A stretch of DNA of 64,000 bases from positions 1 to 64,000 of the forward strand of contig CAJTKE010000016.1 in NCBI GenBank assembly GCA_910576865.1. Direction: 5' to 3'. Shown one piece after another: positions 1-8,246 of this stretch. A program made the position numbers and the translations under genes. The stretch is from an uncultured Oscillibacter sp. (GTDB taxonomy: Bacteria; Bacillota; Clostridia; Oscillospirales; Oscillospiraceae). A model generated the notes under the pieces. That model worked only from the letters and a program-made list of their open reading frames with translations, made no database searches and was not told the origin of the DNA. The stretch's first letter is position 1. Each line of letters opens with the position of its first letter.

Positions 1-59
1 CGTTTTGTTTTCTTTTTCCGGCATCTATATTCCATATCGCTAAAACTTTCCTGTTTCAT
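1..59 (-). CDS. IS5-like transposase, N-terminal fragment (runs off left edge)
   Basis: An ATG at 57-59 on the minus strand opens a frame of 19 full codons to the window edge, reading MKQESFSDMEYRCRKKKTK. It is preceded by a purine-rich ribosome site (AGGAAAGGGGG). The short, basic K/R-rich start resembles the N-terminus of IS5/IS1182-type transposases (MKQxxFxDxEYxxRKKKTKREEF). Only this stub is visible, so the family call rests on the resemblance alone. It lies just downstream of the IS4-like remnant, suggesting insertion sequences piled up at one site. Confidence 0.45.
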   Translation of the reverse strand, partial: MKQESFSDMEYRCRKKKTK

Positions 60-111
60 ACTCCGCGCCCCCTTTCCTTTATTTTATCACATCTTTTATC
101 ATTTCGGGGGA

Positions 112-1257
112 TTAAATCAGCGTTTCCTTAGAATTGCCCTGGGAAATATCCGCTGCCCAGGTGGAGGCCTGGGTGAAATTGAAGATCAGAAAACTGGCGA
201 AAATCTCCTGAAGGACAAGGTCGGGTTTTTTGGCGTGGAGATGGATAAGGCCCACAGCGTATTTCAGGCTGCGGAAGGAGGTTTCAATGCCCCAGCGTCT
301 GGCGTAAAGGGTTTTGAGGGCGGAGAGAGGGAACTGCTCGGGGTCGAGGTTTGTAATGAGGGTCTCCATCTTGCCGCCGCTGGTCTGAAACCGGACAATG
401 CGGAAGGATATTTCATAGAAATCCGTGCTATCAGGTTCTAAAAAGTCAAACGTCATTGCGGACGGGAGGCGCTAATAGGACGCAGGAACGGCAATGCCCT
501 TGGCCTCCAGCTGCCGCGGGGTCAGCCGACCCAGGGTGAGTTGGAGAGGAATGTCGAACTCCGGCTGATCGGGCAGGAGTGTACCATACGCAATGGCTCT
601 CCCCTTATCCCGAACGCGGATCAGGTAATTCCAGCCCCGTCTCTTCAGATGGGCGAGATTGTTGCAGGACTCGTAATTCCGGTCGGCCAGCAGGATCACT
701 TTTCCGGAAATACGGGAGCGGTCCGCCATCTGGCACAGGGCCTTGCACTCGTTCTTTTCGTGCTCCTTTTGCACGATCAGATCGGTATAAATGCCGTTTT
801 CCAGGTCAAAAAGCGCATTCATATGCCAGAGATTCCAGCCATGCTGGCGGGGCGTGCCAGGGCGGTAGGAGGCCGGATCCTCCGGATACGCGGCGGATTT
901 GAGCGATGAGCCGTCCACTGCCAGCAGACGGTATCCGCGGAAGGTTTTCTCCGGGCGCAGCAGGGCTGTGAAACGGTGGAACAGCGCCTCCAGCGCCGCG
1001 GGCAGCAGCTTTTGCCGCTGCTGGACAAACGCTGAGGCTGACGGCGTTTTCTCGCTGTTTTGGAACCGTCCGATCAGCACCTTCCCGATGCTGTTTTCAC
1101 TCATGGTCAGCAGCAAAGACAGGACCGTTTCAAAGGTCAGCGTCCGGGGACGGGTGAAATCCCGCCCCGGATGCCTGACATATTGCTCTGCCTGCTTCCC
1201 CATTTTCCGAATCAACGAATACAGCATCCCACGCAGAATTTTCGGCGTATAGTTCAT
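112..1257 (-). pseudogene. IS4-family transposase, interrupted by an in-frame TAG
   Basis: Two frames in the same phase (1257 to 475, then 456 to 112) together make one DDE transposase of about 381 residues. The first part (261 aa) carries catalytic Asp115 (AVDGSS) and Asp192 (LADRNYES). The second part carries the IS4 Y-x2-R-x3-E-x6-K signature (YARRWGIETSFRSLK), with Glu as third acidic residue. They are separated only by a TAG at 472-474 and five further sense codons. The product after the E motif is short for the family, so the C-terminus may also be lost. Without readthrough only the first two catalytic residues are made, so the element is probably inactive. A sequencing error or suppressor tRNA are alternatives. 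The start at 1257 is preceded by GGGGGGA seven bases upstream. Confidence 0.85.
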
Positions 1258-1306
1258 GTGCGGCTCCCCCCGAAAACAAATTCGTTTTCAGGGCTTCGCC
1301 GCACAT
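1256..1306 (-). promoter_or_regulatory. Hairpin sequestering the transposase ribosome site
   Basis: Perfect 9-base arms (ATGTGCGGC at 1256-1264 and GCCGCACAT at 1298-1306) flank an inner stem GAAAAC/GTTTTC with an AAATTC loop. In the transposase mRNA the Shine-Dalgarno GGGGGGA (1265-1271) is inside the structure and the start codon lies in its base. Transposase genes of other insertion sequences such as IS10 and IS50 are known to be shielded from read-through transcription this way; the function here is inferred. Confidence 0.7.
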
Positions 1307-1407
1307 TTTTTCGCATTTGTCAACCCCTTTTTGCGTCTTTTTTGCTTTTATGCTTTTATTTCCCCGCTATTCCCAACTTAATGACATTACTCACGGCGGG
1401 ATTTATT

Positions 1408-2309
1408 TTAGCAGAAGTCGTGCCGCACGGCGGCGGAATAGTAAGGGCCTATCGTCACCGGCGCGTTGTAGAGCGCCGTCAACAGATAGGCCCGGATATT
1501 ATTGATTTTCGTGGTAGTCTGTTTCAGCGCGTCGATCACATACTGGATATGCTCGCTGTCAAGTTGGAGGAAGCGGTCTCTGACCGCCTCCGTGGGAATG
1601 TCGCTGCCCCCGATCCGTATGGCGGGGGCAGTGCTGCATACCGTGTCCAGCATCAGCTCCAGAAGGTCGTCTATGTCATCGTAGGGGTACTCCCTCCGCA
1701 AACGCTCGTAGTCAATATTCGCCTTCAGTTCTTTTCTTCGCTCGTATCGATCCATCTCCAAACCTTCTGCGGGGGGCTTTCGGGGGGAGATGGATGGATC
1801 AGGCTGGATAAGCTCTGTCTGGTTTCTCTTAGTATAATTAGGGTCGGGTTTTTCGACTTCTGGAAGTCGATTTTTCCGACCTCTGAAATGGGCGCAAAAG
1901 GCTCCGGGGGAGGCGGGGCTGATTTGGGTGGCGTGGTCCGGGTAGTGAATCGCTTGACGTATATTTTCGTGGGCTTCCCCTGGCCCTGCTTGATTCGCTC
2001 GATCAGGCCGATGCCCTTCTTCGTGTCCAGCTCGGCCAGCAGCTTCATGGCCTTGTCCCGCCCGCAGGTCATATCCTCGCAGATTTCCTCCACGGTGTAG
2101 TAGATATAGACGCGCCAAGTGTCGCTGTCATACCAATCATTTCTGGCGGACAGGCTCATGCGGTCCAGCAGCATCCCGTACAGCAGCTTGGCGTCTGTGG
2201 AGACGTGCTTGAATTTGGGGTTTGTGATCAACTGGCGGGGAATTTTGAAAAAGACAAATTCCTCCGATTCATCGCCGTAGAAATAATCTGACAATATGAT
2301 TTCCGGCAT
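1408..2309 (-). pseudogene. RepA-type replication initiator (DUF6017-like C-terminus), frameshifted
   Basis: The N-terminal half (MPEIILSDYFYGDESEEF, start 2309, AAAGGAGG eight bases upstream) matches the winged-helix replication initiator protein A of Firmicutes plasmids and ICEs, including KHVSTDAKLLYGMLLDRM and the YYTVEEICEDM segment. Near 1845-1860 the homologous frame shifts: the first frame runs on as junk to 1725, while the second supplies the conserved C-terminus (ERLRREYPYDDIDDLLELM ... NNIRAYLLTALYNAP) to 1408. The break lies in a run read AAAAACCC on the minus strand, so a one-base indel is the simplest cause. Reassembled length is about 300 aa. The gene marks a degraded plasmid or integrative element. 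A sequencing error in the run is possible. Confidence 0.75.
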
Positions 2310-2337
2310 GGTCAGGGCCTCCTTTTGGGCAAAAGAA

Positions 2338-2363
2338 AAAGCACGATTTTTCAATCGTGCTTT
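2338..2363 (-). terminator. Terminator-like hairpin upstream of repA
   Basis: AAAGCACGATT and AATCGTGCTTT pair over 11 bases around a four-base loop. On the minus strand the stem is followed by TTTTTCTTTT. It lies about 30 bases 5' of the RepA start, so it would stop transcription before repA. It is either an attenuator or the terminator of a lost upstream gene. Confidence 0.55.
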
Positions 2364-2409
2364 CTCTCGGGTGTTAAACTGTGTCACATTGGCTTGATTT
2401 TGCGGTGAC

Positions 2410-2452
2410 TGCCTGATATTTTTTGGTTTTGCGCGTCATTCTTTATCAGGCA
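2410..2452. repeat. 9-bp inverted repeat at the mobile-element boundary
   Basis: TGCCTGATA (2410-2418) and TATCAGGCA (2444-2452) are perfect inverted arms 25 bases apart, in the AT-rich gap where the mobile-type sequence meets the high-GC chromosome. It could be an element end or a recombinase site, but no second copy was found to prove this. Confidence 0.3.
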
Positions 2453-2483
2453 CACCCAACCCCGTCCTTTTTCATTTCGCGGC

Positions 2484-2921
2484 CTACAGAATCAGCAGCA
2501 AACCCAGGGCCACCAGCAGCTCCTCGTCCGCGTTCTCCCGGAAGAGGAAGAACAGCAGGGCCAGCAGCAGCAGGTCCCCGGTATCCACGTGATCCAGGTG
2601 GAACTGGTCCAGCAGGTGCTGAAGAATGCCGGTGAGGCCGTCCGCCGGCCGTCCGCCGTGAGGCGGACCGTGGGACTGCCGTCCGGGGCCCGGACCGCTT
2701 GGCTGAGGTCCCCCGGAAGAAGCCGTCCCCCCGGAGGAAGCTCCTCCCGGCTGGGGACCTCCCGGCGGTGGTCCCCCGACGGCAGCGCCTCCGGGAGGAG
2801 CCCCCGCAGGCTCCGGCCCGCCGGGCGGAGGCCCATCGGGACGGCGGGCCCCGCCGGAGGGCTCCTCCTCCGGGATGCGGGTGTAAGAGCCGTTGTCGTT
2901 GCGGATGTAGCGGTTATACAT
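2484..2921 (-). CDS. Unknown protein with Pro/Gly-rich linker and hydrophobic C-terminus
   Basis: 145 aa. The N-terminus MYNRYIRNDNGSYTRIP is followed by about 65 residues very rich in Pro and Gly (PPPGGP-like units), then a segment ending in DTGDLLLLALLFFLFRENADEELLVALGLLLIL, whose two hydrophobic stretches could be membrane or hydrophobic-core segments. I recall similar short proteins in clostridia but know no function. It is the last gene of a three-gene leftward set (3631 to 2484) and starts three bases after the preceding stop. Cell-surface or spore-layer proteins often have this composition, which is only suggestive. Confidence 0.6.
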   Translation of the reverse strand: MYNRYIRNDNGSYTRIPEEEPSGGARRPDGPPPGGPEPAGAPPGGAAVGGPPPGGPQPGGASSGGTASSGGPQPSGPGPGRQSHGPPHGGRPADGLTGILQHLLDQFHLDHVDTGDLLLLALLFFLFRENADEELLVALGLLLIL

Positions 2922-2924
2922 GCC

Positions 2925-3350
2925 TCAGCCCTCCCATCCCGAGAGGAATTTCTTCCCCAGGTGGAACAGCCGCGCCAGCTGGAGAGCCCGCTCCACCTTC
3001 TCCTGCCGGTCGCTGCGCAGATAGGGCCGCAGTGCGTAGAGCAGGTTCCGGGCGTTGGACTCCCGCTGGCCCCCCAGCTCCTGAATCAGGGGCAGCAGCC
3101 GGCCCAGGAGCTTCGGGTCCAGCCCGCCGCCTCCCATCAGAGAGGACAGCAGGTCCCCCCCGCCCCCCTGAGGCGGCGGAGCGGACTGCTGAGCCGGCGG
3201 GGTCCAGGCGGGACCCTGCTGGCCGGACTGGTCCGGCGGGGCGGCGTCGGACTGTCCTCCCCCGCCCAGGGACTGGGCCAGCTGCATGATCTGGCTCATG
3301 GCGTCCGGGTTGGACAGTATGCTGTTGAGCTTGTCGTCAAATTCCGCCAT
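2925..3350 (-). CDS. Unknown protein, Gln/Pro/Gly-rich linker
   Basis: 141 aa from ATG 3350, which has GGGGGG nine bases upstream; a TTG nine bases earlier sits too close to the ribosome site. An N-terminal helix (FDDKLNSILSNPDAMSQIMQLAQSL) precedes a low-complexity Pro/Gln/Gly stretch (about residues 30-75) and a charged helical C-terminus (LLYALRPYLRSDRQEKVERALQLARL). The NPDAMSQIM phrase is echoed by NPAMLKSLM in the upstream neighbour, hinting at a shared ancestry. No catalytic motif is visible. Confidence 0.6.
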   Translation of the reverse strand: MAEFDDKLNSILSNPDAMSQIMQLAQSLGGGGQSDAAPPDQSGQQGPAWTPPAQQSAPPPQGGGGDLLSSLMGGGGLDPKLLGRLLPLIQELGGQRESNARNLLYALRPYLRSDRQEKVERALQLARLFHLGKKFLSGWEG

Positions 3351-3373
3351 ACGGTCCAACCCCCCTCGTCACA

Positions 3374-3631
3374 TCACTTCTGAACGGCTTTGTTGATCCG
3401 TTCCACCAGCGCCGCCCCCTCGGGGCTCTGCATGATCTGGCTGACCATCCGGGTCATGGCGGCGGCGTCCCCCTTGGCGGCGGACTGAACCGCCTTCTGC
3501 AGTCCCGCCCCGCCATCGTCCTGGGTCAGCAGCCGCATCAGCGTCTGGCCGTCCCGGGACTGCATCAGGGATTTCAGCATGGCCGGGTTCTTCCGGAGCT
3601 GCTCGGCCATCCGGGCCGAATTCTCATCCAT
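3374..3631 (-). CDS. Small unknown helical protein
   Basis: 85 aa, all-helical by composition (MDENSARMAEQLRKNPAMLKSLMQSRDGQTLMRLL ... in outline), with no signal peptide or membrane segment. AAAGGAGGAACAGGCAT lies directly before the ATG. It is the first gene of the three-gene set ending at 2484. The sequence CATATACT about 30 bases upstream of the start resembles a mother-cell (sigma-E/K type) minus-10 box, but the minus-35 match is poor. Function unknown. Confidence 0.6.
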   Translation of the reverse strand: MDENSARMAEQLRKNPAMLKSLMQSRDGQTLMRLLTQDDGGAGLQKAVQSAAKGDAAAMTRMVSQIMQSPEGAALVERINKAVQK

Positions 3632-3680
3632 ATGCCTGTTCCTCCTTTGCGGTCTTCAAGGCAGTATATGAGCCCCGGGC

Positions 3681-3712
3681 AAAAAAAGTGCCTGTGCTCT
3701 CGCACAGGCGCT
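3681..3712 (-). terminator. Terminator of the OLE-dxs-recN-nth transcript
   Basis: GTGCCTGTGC (3688-3697) pairs with GCACAGGCGC (3702-3711). On the minus strand the stem is followed by seven T. It lies nine bases past the nth stop codon. Confidence 0.85.
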
Positions 3713-3720
3713 TTGTTTTC

Positions 3721-4359
3721 CTATTTCCCCGCCTTCGCCGTGTCGCAGTCCCCCGCCAGGGGACAACCCTCGCACTTGGGGCTCCGGGCCGTGCAGGTGT
3801 CCCGGCCGAAGAGGACCATCCGGTGGCAGAAGTTGTTGGACTCCTTGGGGGGCAGGACCTCCCGCAGCTGCTTTTCCACCTGAAGGGGGTCCTTGGACCC
3901 GTCGGTGATCCCCAGCCGCCCGGTGATGCGGATGCAGTGGGTGTCACAGACATAGGCGGGCTGGCCGTAGATATCCCCCAGGATCAAATTGGCGGTCTTC
4001 CGACCCACGCCGGGGAGGCCGGTCAGCTCCTCCATGGTTCCCGGGACCTTCCCGCCGAAATCGCTGAGCAGCCTTTGGGCGCAGAGGACCATGTCGCTGG
4101 CCTTGCCGTTGTAAAAGCCGCAGGAGTGGATGTACTCCCCCACCTCTTTGGGGTCCGCTTCCGCGAAGCTCTCCAGGGTGGGGAACCGGGCGTACAGGGC
4201 CGGGGTCACCTGATTGACCCGGGCGTCGGTACACTGGGCGGAGAGGCGCACGGCGAAAAGGAGCTCGTAGTCCTTCTCATACCGCAAAGAGCAGAGTCCG
4301 TCGGGATAGACGCCCTTCAAGGTCTCGATGATGCGCTTCACGGCGGCTTTGGATTTCAT
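3721..4359 (-). CDS. nth: Endonuclease III
   Basis: 212 aa DNA glycosylase/AP lyase that removes oxidised pyrimidines in base-excision repair. The helix-hairpin-helix ends in catalytic Lys121 (LPGVGRKTAN), with catalytic Asp139 (VCDTHC). Four cysteines (189, 196, 199, 205; C-X6-C-X2-C-X5-C) make the 4Fe-4S cluster. The start at 4359 has GGGAGG seven bases upstream; an in-frame ATG eight codons earlier lacks this. It is the last gene of the leftward unit, 44 bases after recN, so repair genes are grouped. Confidence 0.95.
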   Translation of the reverse strand: MKSKAAVKRIIETLKGVYPDGLCSLRYEKDYELLFAVRLSAQCTDARVNQVTPALYARFPTLESFAEADPKEVGEYIHSCGFYNGKASDMVLCAQRLLSDFGGKVPGTMEELTGLPGVGRKTANLILGDIYGQPAYVCDTHCIRITGRLGITDGSKDPLQVEKQLREVLPPKESNNFCHRMVLFGRDTCTARSPKCEGCPLAGDCDTAKAGK

Positions 4360-4403
4360 GGCGGTCCCTCCCGTATGTCTCATAAAGTCTTTTGTAATAT
4401 CTC

Positions 4404-6086
4404 TTATAATGCCGTCCGGTACGCTTCCGCCGCGTCCAGCAGCTCCCCGGCGCTCTTCAGCAGCGCGTCCGTCACCTGAGAGCCACCAGTGATCCGGGCC
4501 AGCTCCGCCTTCCGGCGCTCCCGGTCCAGCTGAATCACATGGGTGTACGTCCGTCCCTTGGCCTCCCCCTTCTCCACGGAAAAATGGGTGTCCGCCATGG
4601 CCGCCAACTGGGGCAGGTGGGTGACGCAGAGGACCTGTTTCCCCCGGCTGACCTGGGCCAGCTTTTCCGCCACCTTCTGGGCCGCACGGCCGGACACGCC
4701 GGTGTCCACCTCGTCGAAGACCAGGGTGCCCACGGCCTCCTGCTCCGCCAGGACGTTTTTCAGGGCCAGCATGATGCGGGCCAGCTCGCCGCCGGAGGCG
4801 ATCCGGGCGATGGGCTTCAGATCCTCCCCGGCGTTGGCGGACATGAGGAAGCGCACCACGTCGCAGCCGTCGGGGCCGGGGTCCTTCCCGGCGAAGTCGA
4901 TGGCGAACCGGACCCGGTTCATGTCCAAGTCCCGGAGCTCCTTCTGGATGCGGGCCTCCAGGGCTTCGGCCGCCCGCTTCCGGGCCTCCGTCAGGGCCTT
5001 CCCCGCCGCCTGGACGGCGGCTTCCGCCTTGCCTCGCTTCTTCTCCAGGAGAATCAGTGTGTCGTCCGCCGTCTCGATGGCGTCCAGCTCCTCCCGGCGC
5101 CGGTTCAGGTAGTCCAGCATCTCCTCCACGGTGGCCCCGTATTTCTTCTTCAAGCGGTAGAGCTGGTCCGCCCGGCTCTCCGCCGCGTCCAGCTCCTCCG
5201 GGGAGAAGTCGAAGGACCCCCGCAGGTCCCGGATGGTCTCCGCCAGATCATAGGCTTCGCTCCGCAGGGCCCCCAGGCGCTTGTAAGCCTCCCCCAGCTC
5301 CTCCCCCAGGTTCCGAACGCCGGAAAGGGCCTCCTCCGCGTCCCGGAGCTGATTCACCGCTCCGGCGCTCTCGTCGTCGCCGGAGAGGCAGTAGTCCGCG
5401 CCGGACAGGGCGGAGAGATATTTCTCGCCGTTGCGCAGCAGGTTTCGCCGCTGCTCCAGCTCCTCCTCCTCTCCGGGGCGGAGCTCCGCCCGCTCCAGCT
5501 CATTGATCTGGAAGCGGAGGCTGTCCACCCGCCGGGCCTTCTCCGCCTCGTCCATCTGGAGGGTCCTGATCTGCTCCTGGAGGTCCGAGAGCACAGCGTA
5601 GGCCGACTGATAGGCCCCCAGGGGCTCCTCCGTCCTGCCGAAGCGGTCCAGGTAGGCCCCGTGGAGCTCCTCGTCCAGAAGCTGGGCCCCGTCGTGCTGG
5701 CCGTGGATGTTCAGAAGTTCCCCGCCGATTCTCCGGAGCTGGGCCACGGTGAGGGGCCTGCCGTTGGCCCGGCAGGCGTTTTTGCCGTCGCTGGAAATCT
5801 CCCTCTGGAGGAGCAGGTTCCCGTCCTCGTCCGGAGCCAGCCCGTTTTCCAGAAGGCCCGGCAGGTCCGCCGGGACGGCGGAGAACTCCGCGCTGACGAA
5901 GGCCTTGGCGGCGCCGGTGCGGATCAGGTCCCGGGAGGTCCGGCCCCCCAGGACGGCCCCCATGGCGTCAATGACGATGGACTTTCCCGCGCCGGTCTCG
6001 CCGGTGAGGGCATTGAAGCCCGGGCGGAATTGGATGTCCGCCTCCTCGATGACCGCGATATTCTCAATGTGCAGAAGCTCCAGCAT
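4404..6086 (-). CDS. recN: DNA repair protein RecN
   Basis: 560 aa SMC-like ATPase acting early at double-strand breaks. Walker A GETGAGKS is at residues 29-36. The middle is a long coiled coil rich in Glu, Arg and Leu. The C-terminal lobe has the signature IASGGELARIMLALK and Walker B TLVFDEVDTGVSG. The start (MLELLHIENIAVIEE) was chosen because AGAGGAGA lies seven bases upstream and homologues begin here; the frame is open further upstream only by chance. It follows argR by 14 bases, an order conserved across Firmicutes. Confidence 0.96.
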   Translation of the reverse strand: MLELLHIENIAVIEEADIQFRPGFNALTGETGAGKSIVIDAMGAVLGGRTSRDLIRTGAAKAFVSAEFSAVPADLPGLLENGLAPDEDGNLLLQREISSDGKNACRANGRPLTVAQLRRIGGELLNIHGQHDGAQLLDEELHGAYLDRFGRTEEPLGAYQSAYAVLSDLQEQIRTLQMDEAEKARRVDSLRFQINELERAELRPGEEEELEQRRNLLRNGEKYLSALSGADYCLSGDDESAGAVNQLRDAEEALSGVRNLGEELGEAYKRLGALRSEAYDLAETIRDLRGSFDFSPEELDAAESRADQLYRLKKKYGATVEEMLDYLNRRREELDAIETADDTLILLEKKRGKAEAAVQAAGKALTEARKRAAEALEARIQKELRDLDMNRVRFAIDFAGKDPGPDGCDVVRFLMSANAGEDLKPIARIASGGELARIMLALKNVLAEQEAVGTLVFDEVDTGVSGRAAQKVAEKLAQVSRGKQVLCVTHLPQLAAMADTHFSVEKGEAKGRTYTHVIQLDRERRKAELARITGGSQVTDALLKSAGELLDAAEAYRTAL

Positions 6087-6100
6087 GGCGACTTCTCCTC

Positions 6101-6550
6101 TTAAAGCATATCCTTGATTTCCTGACAAAGCAACTCTGCGGCTTCCGTGTTCCGCATCACCAGCAGGGCGGTGTCGTCCCCCGCCAGGGAGCCCACGATG
6201 TCGTTCATATCCATGTTGTCCAGAGCGGAGCAGGCCCCGTTGGCCAGCCCCGGCATGGTTTTGATCACCACGATGTTCTGGGCGTAGTCGATGCTGACGA
6301 TGCACTCCCGGAAGATGGTCCGCAGCTTCGCCGCCACGTTCAGCTTGGTCCGGTTGCCGGAGACGGCGTATTTGTACACTCCCTGGCCCACCGGCTCCTT
6401 CATGAGGTGGAGCTGCTTGATGTCCCGGGAGATGGTGGCCTGGGTGCAGCGGACGCCCCGGGCCTGGAGGCGGGTCAGAAGCTGCTCCTGGGTCTCGATG
6501 TCCTCCTGGGCGATGATCTCCAGGATCATGGCCTGCCGGTCGTTTTTCAT
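6101..6550 (-). CDS. argR: Arginine repressor ArgR/AhrC
   Basis: 149 aa, full length for the family. The N-terminal winged helix (about residues 1-70) includes TQATISRDIKQLHL. The C-terminal domain has the hexamer/arginine-binding segment with GTIAGDDT-like GSLAGDDTALLV. It represses arginine synthesis and activates catabolism when arginine is bound. Its ATG overlaps the nadK stop (ATGA, 6547-6550), so translation is coupled. Position between nadK and recN matches the conserved Firmicutes order. Confidence 0.95.
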   Translation of the reverse strand: MKNDRQAMILEIIAQEDIETQEQLLTRLQARGVRCTQATISRDIKQLHLMKEPVGQGVYKYAVSGNRTKLNVAAKLRTIFRECIVSIDYAQNIVVIKTMPGLANGACSALDNMDMNDIVGSLAGDDTALLVMRNTEAAELLCQEIKDML

Positions 6551-7425
6551 GTGTCCATCCCTCCCGGAAGCATTTTCTGGGCGAAGATCTCGCAGAAACT
6601 CCGCTCCGTCAGCCGCACCAGCCGGGTCACGTACCGGGAGCGGCGAATCTGCACCTTGTCGTCGGCCCGCAGGGCGAAGGCCCGGCTCTCGTCCACAAAG
6701 AGGTACACCGGCTTCCGCCCGTTCCGCTCCAGCTCCACCGTCAGCGTGTGCTCGGGGCTGAGAACGTAAGAGGAGAAGCGCATGTTGTGGATACAGATGG
6801 GACAGACCACCATGGTCTGGGCCACCGGCTCCACCACCGGTCCCCCGGCGGACAGGGAATAGGCCGTGGACCCCGTGGGGGTGGCCACGATGACCCCGTC
6901 TCCGGCGATGTCCGCCAGATGCCGCCCGTCGGAGGAAATTTTCAGGTGGATGACGTGGGAAATGGGCCCCTCCCGGATGACAGCGTCGTTCAGCCCCAGG
7001 TTCGTGTAAATCTGCCGCCCGTCCCGGAAGACGGACACGTCCAGCATCATCCGCTGTTCCATTTCAAACTGCCAGTCCTTGAGCTTTCGGAGCTGCTCCA
7101 GCTGGGAGGCCTCCAGCTCGGCGACAAAGCCCAGTCCCCCCATGTTCACCCCCAGCACCGGCATCTTGTGCAGCGCCGCCAGCTTGGCAAGGTGCAGAAT
7201 GGTCCCGTCCCCGCCGAAGGTGATCAGCAGGTCGGCCCCCCGGAGCTCCTGGGGCAGGGGCAGCACGTCGTAGTCGGCGAAAGCCCCCTCCTTCCGGTCC
7301 CGGAAGGGAGAGCAGACCACCGTTTGGAAGCCCATGCCGCGGAGGATGGACTCCGCCGCCCGGGTGGTCTTCATGCCCTGGTCCCGGTTGGGATTGGGGC
7401 ACAGGATGATCTTTTTGGGGTTCAT
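6547..7425 (-). CDS. nadK: NAD kinase
   Basis: 292 aa, phosphorylates NAD to NADP. The catalytic GGDGT motif (ITFGGDGTILHLA) and the diacylglycerol-kinase-like glycine-rich segment ATPTGSTAYSLSAGGP are present, the latter binding NAD. It starts with MNPKKIILCPNPNRDQG and overlaps the upstream tlyA stop by four bases (7422-7425), so it is part of the OLE-dxs-recN transcript. Confidence 0.95.
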   Translation of the reverse strand: MNPKKIILCPNPNRDQGMKTTRAAESILRGMGFQTVVCSPFRDRKEGAFADYDVLPLPQELRGADLLITFGGDGTILHLAKLAALHKMPVLGVNMGGLGFVAELEASQLEQLRKLKDWQFEMEQRMMLDVSVFRDGRQIYTNLGLNDAVIREGPISHVIHLKISSDGRHLADIAGDGVIVATPTGSTAYSLSAGGPVVEPVAQTMVVCPICIHNMRFSSYVLSPEHTLTVELERNGRKPVYLFVDESRAFALRADDKVQIRRSRYVTRLVRLTERSFCEIFAQKMLPGGMDT

Positions 7426-8246
7426 GTCCGTTCCCCCTCCTCGTGTTCCTTCAAGGTCCGGTGGGAGTCCTCCACCACGGACCGCAGATCCAATTCCGGG
7501 CCCCCTCCGCCGCCCTTTCGCAGAAAGCCCAGGTACTCGATGTTCCCCTCCGGGCCCCGGATGGGGGAGTACGTCAGGCCCATGGGCGTCAGGCCCGCCT
7601 CCCGGGCGTGGCCCAGCCAGCGCTCCAGCACCTCCAGGTGGACGGCGGGGTCCCGGACCACGCCCTTCTTCCCCACCTTCTCCCGGCCCGCCTCAAACTG
7701 GGGCTTCACCAGGGTCACCGCCTGTCCCTCCGGCCCCAGCAGGGCCGCCAGGGGCGGCAGAATCAATTTCAGGGAGATGAAGCTCACGTCCACGGAGGCG
7801 AAAGCCAGCTCCTCCGGCACCTGCTCCCGGCTGAGATACCGGGCGTTGGTCCGCTCCAGGCAGACCACCCGGGGGTCGCTGCGCAGCTTCCAGGCCAGCT
7901 GGCCCCGGCCCACGTCCACGGCGTAGACCCTGGCGGCGCCGTTCTGAAGCATGCAGTCCGTAAAGCCCCCGGTGGAGGCCCCGATGTCGGCGCAGACCGC
8001 CCCTTCCAAATGGATGGGAAAGGCCTTCATGGCCTTCTCCAGCTTCAGACCGCCCCGGCTGACATAGGGGAGCTTGTCTCCGCGAATTTCCACGGCGACG
8101 GAGGCGGGCACCGCCATGCCGGGCTTGTCCGCTTTCCGGCCGTCCACATAGACCACGCCGCTCATGATGACGGCCTGGGCCCGCTGGCGGGTCTCCTCCA
8201 GGCCCCGCTCCACCAGCAGCAGGTCCAATCTCATCTTATCGCTCAT
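7422..8246 (-). CDS. tlyA: TlyA-type 16S/23S rRNA 2'-O-methyltransferase
   Basis: 274 aa. An N-terminal S4 RNA-binding domain (MRLDLLLVERGLEETRQRAQ ... about residues 5-65) is followed by an FtsJ-like Rossmann methyltransferase with the SAM loop DIGASTGGFTDCML and conserved KPQFE. Mycobacterial TlyA methylates ribosomal RNA; many Firmicutes copies are still annotated hemolysin A. The gene overlaps the dxs 3' end by 11 bases and nadK by four. Confidence 0.92.
   Translation of the reverse strand: MSDKMRLDLLLVERGLEETRQRAQAVIMSGVVYVDGRKADKPGMAVPASVAVEIRGDKLPYVSRGGLKLEKAMKAFPIHLEGAVCADIGASTGGFTDCMLQNGAARVYAVDVGRGQLAWKLRSDPRVVCLERTNARYLSREQVPEELAFASVDVSFISLKLILPPLAALLGPEGQAVTLVKPQFEAGREKVGKKGVVRDPAVHLEVLERWLGHAREAGLTPMGLTYSPIRGPEGNIEYLGFLRKGGGGGPELDLRSVVEDSHRTLKEHEEGERT

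Noticed and set aside
5707-6117. Plus-strand frames opposite recN
   Set aside because: Antisense shadows with no ribosome site; recN is unambiguous.
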